A DNA stretch of 64,000 bases from NCBI GenBank assembly GCA_964019425.1, contig OZ025799.1, positions 496,001-560,000 on the forward strand, written 5' to 3'. Both the position numbers and the translations under genes were made by a program. Positions 1 through 9,984 of this stretch are shown here, in pieces; position 1 is the first letter of the stretch; each line of letters starts with the position of its first letter. Source of the stretch: Flectonema sp. DT1601 (Eukaryota; Euglenozoa; Diplonemea; Diplonemida; Diplonemidae). A model generated the notes under the pieces. The model was not told where the DNA came from. It saw nothing but the letters and a program-made list of their open reading frames with translations, and searched no databases.

Positions 1-140
1 CGAACTGGACGGTTTACAGCCATTTTGGATTTTGTAATGAATGGCCGTTCTGAAACTATTTGTGTAGGAAAGACCCCTTTACCCTAATTATAATTTAGTT
101 TCCATTTATTTATTCAGTCTTAATTACACAGATTGTTTTT
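1..140. other. Left edge, unassigned AT-rich sequence
   Basis: No gene or RNA is recognisable. The segment leads into inverted copies of the R3 satellite. Part of the next module (140-460) matches the array at 7.7-12 kb in reverse orientation. Confidence 0.5.
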
Positions 141-590
141 TCTTTAAAAATAAATAAAAAGAATAAAAAAAAAATAAAAGGAATAAACAATGTTATCATT
201 GTTTTTTTTTTATCGATCGACTATGTCGATTACTTACTATTTTCCGTCCTGGTCAAGACGCTAAACTGATTGTTTTTTCTTTAGAATAATTAAAAAGATT
301 TAAAAAAAAAAAAAAAAAAAAAATGAATAAACAATGTTATCATTGTTTTTTTTTCTATTGATCAACTATGTCGATTAATTTCTATTTTCCGTCCTGATCG
401 AGACGCTAAACTGATTGTTTCCTTTTTTTAAATAATAAATAAGAAAAAAAAAAAAAAAAAAAAAAAAAGAGCATCTCCCTGCTATCCCTCATATCCCCAC
501 AATAATATTATACCTTTTCATTTTCTCTTTCCTTTTCTGGTCTTTTTTTTTTCTTTTTTTTCCTTTTTCATACAACGTTTTTTATTTATA
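140..590 (-). repeat. Inverted R3 satellite plus R2 linker
   Basis: Two units of the R3 satellite (hairpin core ACAATGATAACATTGT) are followed by the reverse complement of the linker seen at 7.53-7.67, 9.60-9.67, 12.98-13.06 and 22.83-22.91 kb. The linker is recognised by its GATAGCAGGGAGATGCTC end. The module is then interrupted by the insertions at 591-3744 and resumes at about 3745 as inverted R2. Confidence 0.85.
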
Positions 591-2320
591 TATTAGTCAT
601 TCCAAAAATAACCGGCCGCGAAAACCAGTTTTGCTTAGAGCAGCCGTTGGTCAAAAATGCATCCATTTTCGAGATTTTTTACGAGGTGGAAAGGTTCGGC
701 CCCAATCTCTCATTTTACGCGATGGGATTATTTTTTTTTCACTTTTTTTACTGACCGTTGGAACCCGACAGGTGCGTTATGGGTACTAAGAGAATGTCAC
801 TGTCGGCACGGAAAAGTTAATCCTGTTGCTGCATTTAATTTTTTTCTGGAAAAAAAAGGGAAATGCATCAGAGATTGGCATTTTTTCTCGTAACTACACT
901 TATTATTCCCTTAAGCACCAGCTTAAACTTCTCTTGTCACACGTGCCACGAGATGCCAGCTGAGTATGTCGTCGCGGATTTGCCAGAACCGGTAATGAGG
1001 ACGCTAAATCGGAGTGGGAGAAAAGGCAATCTGCATCGCATGCCTCCGGAAATACAAGCACTTCGGGAATACAAGAACCGACAAGGCGTGCTCCTCAGAC
1101 AACTACAACTGCACCTCGCACACTAACGCGAAAAGATGGAATCCGAAGTTCAACAAGCTTCTTGAGCCACCCTGCCGTGACTTCGCGGTAGTCTTGAAAT
1201 CCCCGGCGTATGCTCCTCTGCGCTCAATCTGCAACGCTTGCTACCAGCGAGCAAAAAGGCTGACTAGTGATCCGCATTACGCATCCGTCAGTGTCCCTGC
1301 AGAGCCGATCAATCCGGAACCGCTCTCCGATATTTTTGAACGCGTGAAAGAATCAGTTCCTGCTGTCCGTTCTCAGTTTTTGAGACTCTGTCTCACGCTA
1401 AGCTACACTGATAGCCAGATTAATGCCCATGTCAGGGATTCTTCAATGCGTAAGCAGCTACAGAGGCTGGAACAGCACGATCCCTCCCAATCAGTAAAGC
1501 AGCGCAGCCAAGACAGAGATATCTGGAACTTCTGGATTTCCAATGCACGCCCTGAGTCAAACCGCGTGGTCCTCAGCAAAGACTACATAACCGGCGAGAC
1601 AAGTAAAGAGACAGTCCTCCATGTAAAAGAACCATACCTTGCCTTGGAGTGCCTTCTGCAGAACTCACACAGCTATCTCATATGCTCAGTTTTGTGACAA
1701 AAGGCCTAAATGTGGGTTGGTGCGAGCCAACTTTCACCTGCTACCAACACTGAGAGTGAGTCTATTTCAGAAACAACTGAACCCACCTCAGATTCTGGTG
1801 AGTCTTCTACTGGCTCTTACTCTGTTAGTGAATCTAGTTCTAGTTCCAGTTTCAGATCGCTGTGTTCAACTAGTTCTATTATCGGTTCATTGCCGGTAGG
1901 AAAACGAAGAAAGCCAGCAGTAAAAGTTGCCAAAAAAGCTAAGCCTAATCAAAAATAAAAATAGGCTAAGTGTAGTGTAAGATGTACAAGGTACTGTTTT
2001 GCTTCGAGCAGCCTTTGTAACTGTTTCAGAGTAAAACATCCGACCAGGTACGGCCGGATATAGAACCATATACCGATCTTTCATTTTAGCACCCGGGGCA
2101 GCCGATTAGACATCAACAGTTCCATTATTCAAAAATTTCACCACACAAAAATGTCACAATTTTTTTGAATCTCAGCTGCATTTTTTTGAATCGCAGCGGG
2201 AATGAAATCGGCGGTGCAAAAGCGATTAAAATGGGTATTCGGTTTTAAGTTTTACTCCCTATTTTCACCCATGAAATACTGGAACCCTAAAATGGACGGT
2301 TATTTTTGGAATGACTAATA
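591..2320 (+). mobile_element. 1.73-kb DNA-transposon-like element with 24-bp perfect TIRs
   Basis: Positions 591-614 and 2297-2320 are perfect inverted complements over 24 bp; the core is GTCATTCCAAAAATAACCG. The flanks are TA-rich, so a TA or ATAT target duplication is possible but ambiguous. Inside, just within each end, there is a diverged direct repeat of about 100 bp (about 621-730 and 1990-2100) sharing TTTTGCTT and GAGCAGCC. The interior is clearly less AT-rich than its surroundings and carries a coding-like stretch (see 863-1958). No DDE transposase motif was recognised, so the superfamily is unknown. It sits beside or nested in the element at 2319-3744. Confidence 0.75.
863..1958 (+). 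pseudogene. Cysteine-rich zinc-finger-like coding remnant inside the TIR element
   Basis: Coding-like sequence fills most of the TIR element. The longest frame (about 1014-1697, 227 residues) has CxxC pairs: CIAC near its start, CSSDNYNC shortly after, then CNAC followed by basic residues, reminiscent of the second half of a GATA-type finger. The preceding frame (863-1126) carries another CHTC pair. A following frame (1710-1958) is serine-rich and ends in a lysine-rich segment. The parts lie in different frames, so the gene looks broken or contains introns. It may be the element's own DNA-binding protein or a captured host segment. I recognise no catalytic domain. Confidence 0.4.
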
Positions 2321-3744
2321 TACTGTAAAGGGAAATATTCTTGTGGGGAAAAACCCGCGAGTTTTTATTATTTTTTCTAAATCCGCGAGAATATTTCCCC
2401 GCGGGAATATTTCCCTGCAAGCATATCTTTTTTCCAGCCATTTTTTTTGTTCCTTTTTGTGAAGAAAATATGTGTGCTATGAAGGGTTGAATTTCCAGGT
2501 GAGATTTGGACTGTTAGCTTTTGGCTAAGGCCCTCCCTGAAGAGCAAGAACAAAAAAACTACTCACACCTGAAGAAAACATACACAAAGAACACACTGTA
2601 AGCTGTGTGTGTATTTTGTGTTTGTCACAACAGGAGAGAAAAGAAAGAATGTCAAGGTTGGTCACCTTGCCTATCAACGCACAACATTGGTGGTCTCTAC
2701 TAGACCCTGAGTGATCCCACTGGATCTCTCATCGTTCATAGTACCCTATGTGAAGTTATAAAATCAAAGGTAAACTATGAACTACAAATGACTTAGCCTG
2801 TTATTATAATGCCACAGGCAGGCCCTGCATTCAGCAACTATCCAGCAGTGCTTGAATGTCCTGATCTTCTTCTAAAAAAAAGAAAGAAAAACAAAACTGT
2901 AGCTGGGATCACTCAGGATCAACAGACTACCAATGCTACCTGTTGTACTTGCTCACTATGGGGGGTGATGCCAAACACCCAGAAGTACTAAACTGCTTTC
3001 CTTCTTGCTGCCCAGGGGTTTCTGACCAGAACTAATAGAAAATAAAAACAGATGGGAAACAATAAAAAGTAAAATGAATATAACTGAAGTTAAACAAGAA
3101 TGTTGGTCCTAGACAAGACCTTAAACTGACTAACCGGTCTTAATTTTAACTAAGTGTTAACCTAGTTTCCTAGTTTCTAATATGAAATCTTTTTCTTTTT
3201 TTTTCTTTTTGAACAAAATGTAATTATTAATGTAAAAAAATGAAGAAACAGACCAGAACAGATAGAGAATAAAAAAGAAAAGATAATTGCAAGAGTTATT
3301 GTAGTAAAAGATTACAAATAAAAAAAAATGCAAGTATCAACACATGATCGAGATACACCAGCAGCTAACAAACAACATAAAATTGAAGATCAGTTGCCAG
3401 AGTATTTCAACCATGGTAGAATACTCGCCCCTCTGGCAGGGATTATCCCAGACTTGTCCTTTAATTTAAAGTTTCAGCAAAAATTATTTTTGTTGTAGTT
3501 TTTTATTGTGTTTGCTCGTAAATAATGATTTGTTCCACCTGACATTCGATGAAAGCACAAAGATTTGTTAAATTCTTGATCAACTGACTCACTTTCGCAA
3601 AAATCCTCTGTGGCAGGGAAATATTCTTGTGGGGAAAAACCCGCGAGTTTGAAAAAAAATCCCCAAATCCGCGAGAATATTTCCCCGCGAGAAAATTTCC
3701 CCGCAAGAATATTTCCCCGCGAGAATATTTCCCTTTACAGTATA
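2319..3744 (+). mobile_element. Insertion with R5-type palindromic ends (TACTGTAAAGGG)
   Basis: Positions 2319-2340 and 3723-3744 are 22-bp perfect inverted complements (core TACTGTAAAGGGAAATATTC). Each end extends about 110 bp into repeated GGGAAATATTC/GAATATTTCCC arms around GGGGAAAAACCCGCGAG, so each terminus is itself palindromic. The interior is largely a diverged copy of repeat R1. Removing 591-3744 restores the R2/linker junction seen intact at 9.5 kb and 12.9 kb, which supports insertion. No transposase is present, so it would be non-autonomous. Confidence 0.7.
2486..3470 (+). repeat. Repeat R1, diverged copy
   Basis: This is the same sequence as the R1 copy at 4605, with small changes. 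It starts at the TTGAATTTCCAGGTGAG head and continues through an internal segment shared with R7 (about 3010-3290). It stops after the CCAGACTTGTCCTTTAAT region, where the other copies continue. Confidence 0.85.
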
Positions 3745-4020
3745 TTTTTTTTTTTTTTTTTTTTCATGTTTGATTATTTCCTCTTCATTTTTTTTTTTCT
3801 TTTCTTTTCTTTCTTTTTTTTTTTTTTTCCTCTGCCTCTCTCTTAATTCTGTTCGTTTCTTTGAAACGAGAATTCATTTGAATATTATTCCTTGGTCAGC
3901 AACCATCATTGTCGCCCTTTGGGCCTGTTAAAAAAAAATAAAAATAAAAAGAAAGTTTACATCGGGAATAGGGCAGGAGCCAAAAGCTCCCAGTCCGTTA
4001 CTTCCCACTTTATCGAAATA
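3745..4020 (-). repeat. Repeat R2, inverted copy
   Basis: This is the reverse complement of R2 at 7254, 9270, 12,659 and 22,281. It includes the palindrome CGTTTC-AAA-GAAACG region (one arm changed here) and the AAGTGGGAAGTAACGGACTG terminus. No coding potential is evident. Confidence 0.85.
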
Positions 4021-4496
4021 CACAATATGGACGATGATGGTCATTCCTATGAGTGGTGAGGGGGCCAGCAATGGTTTTTTTTTTTTTTCTCTTATTTCTT
4101 TTTTTCTTTTTCTTTTACTCTAATATGAAATATTTTTGAACAAAATGTGATTATTAATTTAAAAAAAAAAAAAAAATAATGTAAATGAATAATAAAAAAA
4201 AAAAAAAAAAAACATGCCTTGGGAATACAACCAAAGCCCCAATTAATCGGTCCTTTCTTTTTTCCTTCTTGTCAAGTGATCGCTCCACTCGTCGATCACC
4301 AAAACCGATTGTATTTATATCTGTTCTTTTCTCAACGATCGGCTATACCGATCATTTTTTTTTAAATAATTGTTTTCTTCTTCTCGACGATCAGATCTAA
4401 TTGATCGACTTTTTTTTTTTTTTTTCCTTTATTCTTTCCATCCCTCCCGCTCCCCTTATTTTAATAAAAACAAGATCAGCTCAGCTTGATCGTTAA

Positions 4497-4528
<32 letters not shown>

Positions 4529-4604
4529 CTGATTGTATTTATATCTGTTTATTTTTCTCAACGATCGGCTATGCCGATCAACCTTTAAAATAATTGTCTG
4601 AATT
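4021..4604 (-). repeat. Repeat R6, inverted relative to 18,985-19,680
   Basis: The sequence from the GGGGGCCAGCAATG segment through the CGATCGGCTATACCGATCA hairpins and AACAAGATCAGCTCAGCTTG is the reverse complement of 18,985-19,680. It has several short dyads built on GATCG. The small open frames here are homopolymer-driven and not credible genes. Confidence 0.8.
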
Positions 4605-5962
4605 GAGTTGAATTACCAGGTGAGATTTGGACAGTTAGCTTTTGGCTAAGGCCCTCCCTGAAGAGCAAGAACAGAAAAACTACTCACACCTGAAGAAAAC
4701 ATACACAAAGAACACACTGTAAGCTGTGTGTGTATTTTGTGTTTGTCACAACAGGAGAGAAAAGAAAGAATGTCAAGGTTGGTCACCTTGCCTATCAACG
4801 CACAACATTGGTGGTCTCTACTAGACCCTGAGTGATCCCACTGGATCTCTCATCGTTCATAGTACCCTGTGTGAAGTTATAAAATCAAAGGTAAACTATG
4901 AACTACAAATGACTTAGCCTGTTATTATAATGCCACAGGCAGGCCCTGCATTCAGCAACTATCCAGCAGTGCTTGGATGTCCTGATCTTCTTCTAAAAAA
5001 AAGAAAGAAAAACAAAACTGTAGCTGGGATCACTCAGGATCAACAGACTACCAATGCTACCTGTTGTACTTGCTCACTATGGGGGGTGATGCCAAACACC
5101 CAGAAGTACTTAACTACTTTCCTTCTTGCTGCCCAGGAGTTTCTGACCAGAACTAATAGAAAATAAAAAGTAGATGGGAAACAATAAAAAGTAAAATGGA
5201 TATAACTGAAGTTAAACAAGACAAATGAGGTAACAGACCAGAACAGAAAGAGGATTGTAATAGAAGATTACAAATAAAAAAAAATGCAAGTATCAACACA
5301 TAATCAAGATACACCAGCAGCTAACAAACAACATAAAATTGAAGATCAGTTGCCAGAGTATTTCAACCATGGTAGAATACTCGCCCCTCTGGCAGGGATT
5401 ATCCCAGACTTGTCCTTTAATCTAGTTGGACACCATGGCTTACAACCCTTCCAGAGGGAAGCACCATTATGACTTCTATTTTTTTTCTTCAAGAAAATCA
5501 TAAGGTGGTAACAAAGAAAAATGCTAAGAGGAACCCCCTATTAACACCTAAGACATCTAAACTGCAGCCCAGCCTATGCCCAATGCACTAACAGGTCATT
5601 CCCTCACACTCAGATCAAAAAATCAAAGTTCAGAGTGCATCTTAGCGTGAATGAGAGAATTTCCTCCCGCTTATTTTGAACAAAAGGGATAGGAGAAGGG
5701 ATAGAAAACGAACATAAAAATAAGATTCTAAGTGAGAAACACTTAGCAGAAACACTTAGCAGCTTTTAAGGAGCTGAAAAGCAAAAAAAAAATCTAAGTG
5801 AGAAACACTTAGTAGAAACAATTCGTAGCTAATTAAGCTGAAAATAAAAAAATAAAAAATTTCTAAGTGAGAAATACTTAGCAACTTTTAGAACAAATAT
5901 TTCAGTAAATAACCTGTAATGATTAAACCATTACAGGTTTGATGTCAAAACTGACAAGGACT
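4605..5962 (+). repeat. Repeat R1, complete unit (about 1.36 kb)
   Basis: This unit begins at GAGTTGAATTACCAGG and ends at CTGACAAGGACT, where a second head follows directly at 5963. Internal parts are near-identical at 6928-7250, 12,282-12,658 and 23,480-24,600. Two short frames (78 aa at 4930; 62 aa at 5284) recur identically in other copies, but only because the DNA is nearly identical; no domain is recognisable. The 3' third holds three CTAAGTG...CACTTAG hairpins. Confidence 0.85.
5715..5945 (+). repeat. Hairpin ladder in R1
   Basis: Three stem-loops of the form CTAAGTGAGAAACACTTAG lie about 65-70 bp apart. They alternate with AGCTTTTAAGGAGCT and AGCTAATTAAGCT dyads and are followed by a perfect CCTGTAATG/CATTACAGG stem. 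The same ladder recurs at about 24,030-24,245. Confidence 0.85.
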
Positions 5963-6264
5963 GAGTTGAATTACCAGGTGAGATTTGGACAGTTAGCTTT
6001 TGGCTAAGGCCCTCCCTGAAGAGCAAGAACAGAAAAACTACTCACACCTGAAGAAAACATACACAAAGAACACACTGTAAGCTGTGTGTGTATTTTGTGT
6101 TTGTCACAACAGGAGAGAAAAGAAAGAATGTCAAGGTTGGTCACCTTGCCTATCAACGCACAACATTGGTGGTCTCTACTAGACCCTGAGTGATCCCACT
6201 GGATCTCTCATCGTTCATAGTACCCTGTGTGAAGTTATAAAATCAAAGGTAAACTATGAACTAT

Positions 6265-6927
6265 CTCAGTTTACTCAGGGAATGATCACTGAGTCCATTT
6301 CTGTGTCTTTTTAGTCCTTCAGTTTCCTGAAGGAAAAACGCGAAAAATCTGCCGTGACCGAGAATTGAACCCGTGACCACGGCTACCCAAGCGATTTATA
6401 GTCGACGACCATAACCACTCGGCTATGCCTGCTCTGGTACGTCGAAAATCTTTTATTACATTCTCTCTTCCCGCTCCTATCGGAACGGAAAGAAAAATAT
6501 CCCTCCCTTAACTAAAATGCACTCTGAACTTAATACTTCGGGTTCTGTGCAATGCTTGGACTGAACGGCTCTGTTGCGATGATTTGCTCTGTGCTCTGGA
6601 AGCCGTTTGTTTATCTATTCGCTAAACATTTAACATTATATTCCTTTCCTTAGCAAATTTTGCTTATTTACTTAAAACTTTAAACTTTTTCCCACCCAAC
6701 CCACCCTGGGTGTTTCTTCTTGAGGTTCGCGAATTGTTTGCTTGTTTATTTGGCTTGTTGCACCGCTCTTGCCTCGGTGCGTTTCAAAGTTTTGTCTAAA
6801 CGACCTCTTGAAGATGTAACATCACCCCGACGTCAGTTTCATATGTTTAATCACTTATTCTAAGTAGTTTAATTCTTAATTTTGTCTTAATTAGTTTAAC
6901 AATACAAAATGGATGAAGATGGTCATT
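6265..6927 (-). mobile_element. 663-bp insertion in R1 carrying a tRNA-like sequence
   Basis: The empty site is present in three other R1 copies, which fixes both boundaries to within a base or two. GGAATGATC near the left end is nearly complementary to GGTCATTCC at the right end. A tRNA-like sequence lies inside on the minus strand. There is no open reading frame of note. It could be a tRNA-derived SINE or a small TIR element. Confidence 0.6.
6350..6432 (-). tRNA. tRNA-like sequence (probable pseudogene or SINE head)
   Basis: On the minus strand an A-box TAGCCGAGTGG and a B-box GGTTCAATTC are correctly spaced. The layout resembles a Ser/Leu-type tRNA with a longish variable region. The anticodon loop would read CTATAAA. 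The acceptor halves (GCAGGCA and TCACGGC) pair poorly, so it is probably not a functional tRNA. Confidence 0.4.
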
Positions 6928-7253
6928 CCAAATGACTTAGCCTGTTATTATAATGCCACAGGCAGGCCCTGCATTCAGCAACTATCCAGCAGTGCTTGGA
7001 TGTCCTGATCTTCTTCTAAAAAAAAGAAAGAAAAACAAAACTGTAGCTGGGATCACTCAGGATCAACAGACTACCAATGCTACCTGTTGTACTTGCTCAC
7101 TATGGGGGGTGATGCCAAACACCCAGAAGTACTTAACTACTTTCCTTCTTGCTGCCCAGGAGTTTCTGACCAGAACTAATAGAAAATAAAAAGTAGATGG
7201 GAAACAATAAAAAGTAAAATGGATATAACTGAAGTTAAACAAGACAAATGAAT

Positions 7254-7658
7254 TCGATAGAGTGGGAAGTAACGGACTGGGAGCTTTTGGCTCCTGCCCT
7301 ATTCCCGATGTAAACTTTCTTTTTATTTTTTTTTTTTTTTTAACAGGCCCAGAGGGCGACAATGACTGTTGCTGACCAAGGAATAATATTCAAATGAATT
7401 TTCGTTTCAAAGAAACGAACAGAATTAAGAGAGAGGCAGAGAAAAAAAAAAAAAAAAGAAAGAAAAGAAAAAAAAAATATGAAGAGGAAATAATCAAACA
7501 TGAAAAAAAAAAAAAAAAAAAAAAGACCAGAAAAGGAAAGAGAAAATGAAAAGGTATAATATTATTGTGGGGATATGGGAATAAGAAATTTGGGAGAGGA
7601 ATAGGGGCAGTGAACTTTTGGTTCAGGCCCTTCCCATCGAACAGGATAGCAGGGAGAT

Positions 7659-7694
<36 letters not shown>

Positions 7695-7700
7695 TTATTA
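7254..7700 (+). repeat. Repeat R2 plus linker
   Basis: This module runs from GATAGAGTGGGAAGTAACGG to GGGAGATGCTC and a long T-run. A near-copy with indels lies at 9270, 12,659 and 22,281. It includes an extra segment (about 7570-7640, GGGCAGTGAACTTTTGGTTC) that is also present near 22,700 but absent from the 9.5-kb copy. Confidence 0.85.
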
Positions 7701-7704
7701 TTTA

Positions 7705-9661
7705 AAAAAAGGAAACAATCAGTTTAGCGTCTCGATCGGGACGGAAAATAGAAATTAATCGACATAGTCGATCGATAGAAAACAAAACAATGATAACATT
7801 GTTTATTCATTTTTTTTTTTTTTTTTTTTTTTTTAAATCCTTTTAATTATTTTAAAGAAAAAACAATCAGTTTAGCGTCTTGACCAGGACGGAAAATAGA
7901 AAGTGATCGACATAGTCGATCGATAAAAAAACAATGATAACATTGTTTATTCTTTTTTTTTATTTTAAATTCTTTTTATTTATTTTTTTTTAAAGAAAAG
8001 AAACGGAAAATAGAAATTAGTCGACAAAGTCGAACGATAAAAAAACAATGATAACATTGTTTATTCTTTTTTTTTAATTTTTTTTATATTTTTTTTTTTT
8101 AATTAATTTTGAAAAAAAAACAATCAGTTTAGCGTCTTGACCAGGACGGAAAATAGAAAGTGATCGACATAGTCGATCGATAAAAAAAAAAAAAAAACAA
8201 TGATAATATTGTTTATTCTTTTTTTTTTTTTTTTTTTTTAAATTCTTTTTATTTATTTTTAAAGAAAAAAAATGGAAAATAGAAAATAGTCAACAAAGTC
8301 GAACGATAAAAAAAAACAATGATAACATTGTTTATTCTATTTTTTTATTTTTTTTTTTTTTTTCTATTCTTTTTTATTAATTTTGAAAAAAAAAAAAAAC
8401 AATCAGTTTAGCGTCTTGACCAGGACGGAAAATAGAAAGTAATCGACATAGTCGATCGATAAAAAAAACAATGATAACATTGTTTATTCTTTTTTTTTTT
8501 TTTTTAAATTCTTTTTATTTATTTTTTAAAAAGAAAAAAAACGGAAAATAGAAATTAGTCAACAAAGTCGAACGATAAAAAAAAAAACAATGATAACATT
8601 GTTTATTCTTTTTTTTTTTTTATTTTTTTATATTCTTTTTTATTAATTTTGAAAAAAAAAAAACAATCAGTTTAGCGTCTTGACCAGGACGGAAAATAGA
8701 AAGTGATCGACATAGTCGATCGATAAAAAAAACAATGATAACATTGTTTATTCTTTTTTTTTTTATTTTTAAAGAAAAAAAACGGAAAATAGAAATTAGT
8801 CGACAAAGTCGAACGATAAAAAAAACAATGATAACATTGTTTATTCTTTTTTTTATTTTTTTTTTTATATTCTTTTTTATTAATTTTGAAAAAAAAAACA
8901 ATCAGTTTAGCGTCTTGACCAGGACGGAAAATAGAAAGTAATCGACATAGTCGATCGATAAAAAAAACAATGATAACATTGTTTATTCTTTTTTTTTATT
9001 TTAAATTCTTTTTATTTATTTTTTAAAGAAAAAAACGGAAAATAGAAATTAGTCGACAAAGTCGAACGATAAAAAAACAATGATAACATTGTTTATTCTT
9101 TTTTTTAAATTTTTTTATATTCTTTCTATTAATTTCGAAAAAAAAAACAATCAGTTTAGCGTCTTGACCAGGACGGAAAATAGAAAGTGATCGACATAGT
9201 CGATCGATAAAAAAACAATGATAACATTGTTTATTCTTTTTTTTTATTTTAAATTCTTTTTATTGAATTTCGATAAGTGGGAAGTAACGGACTGGGAGCT
9301 TTTGGCTCCTGCCCTATTCCCGACGTAAACTTTCTTTTTATTTTTTTTTTTTTTTTAACAGGCCCAAAGGGCGACAATGATGGTTGCTGACCAAGGAATA
9401 ATATTCAAATGAATTTTCGTTTCAAAGAAACGAACAGAATTAAGAGAGAGGTAGAGAAAAAAAAAAAAAAAAAAAAAAAAGAAAGAATAGAAAAAAAATA
9501 TGAAGAGGAAATAATCAAACATGAAAAAAAAAAAAAAAAATAAAATATAAATAAAAAACGTTGTATGAAAAAGGAAAAAAAGAAAAAAAAAAGACCAGAA
9601 AAGGAAAGAGAAAATGAAAAGGTATAATATTATTGTGGGGATATGAGGATAGCAGGGAGAT

Positions 9662-9699
<38 letters not shown>

Positions 9700-9951
9700 T
9701 TATTATTTAAAAAAAGGAAACAATCAGTTTAGCGTCTCGATCAGGACGGAAAATAGAAATTAATCGACATAGTCGATCGATAGAAAAAAAACAATGATAA
9801 CATTGTTTATTCCTTTTTTTTTTTTTTTTTTTATTCTTTTTATTTATTTTTAAAGAAAAAACAATCAGTTTAGCGTCCTGACCAGGACGGAAAATTGAAA
9901 GTGATCCACATAGTCGATCGATAGAAAAAAGACAATGATAACATTGTTTAT

Positions 9952-9984
<33 letters not shown>

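Larger units (their letters stand above)
5963..7250 (+). repeat. Repeat R1, copy split by a 663-bp insertion
   Basis: R1 sequence runs from 5963 to about 6264, is interrupted, and resumes at 6928 exactly where uninterrupted copies (2780, 4897, 24,560) continue. It then ends at a junction with R2 at about 7253. Confidence 0.85.

Noticed and set aside
4930-5472. Short frames of 78 and 62 codons repeated identically in several R1 copies
   Set aside because: Identity follows from near-identical DNA of recent repeat copies; no domain, no independent sign of selection on protein.
8620-8901. Lys/Phe/Ile-rich frames of 60-110 codons in the R3 array on both strands
   Set aside because: Produced by reading A and T runs; repeated with the satellite units.
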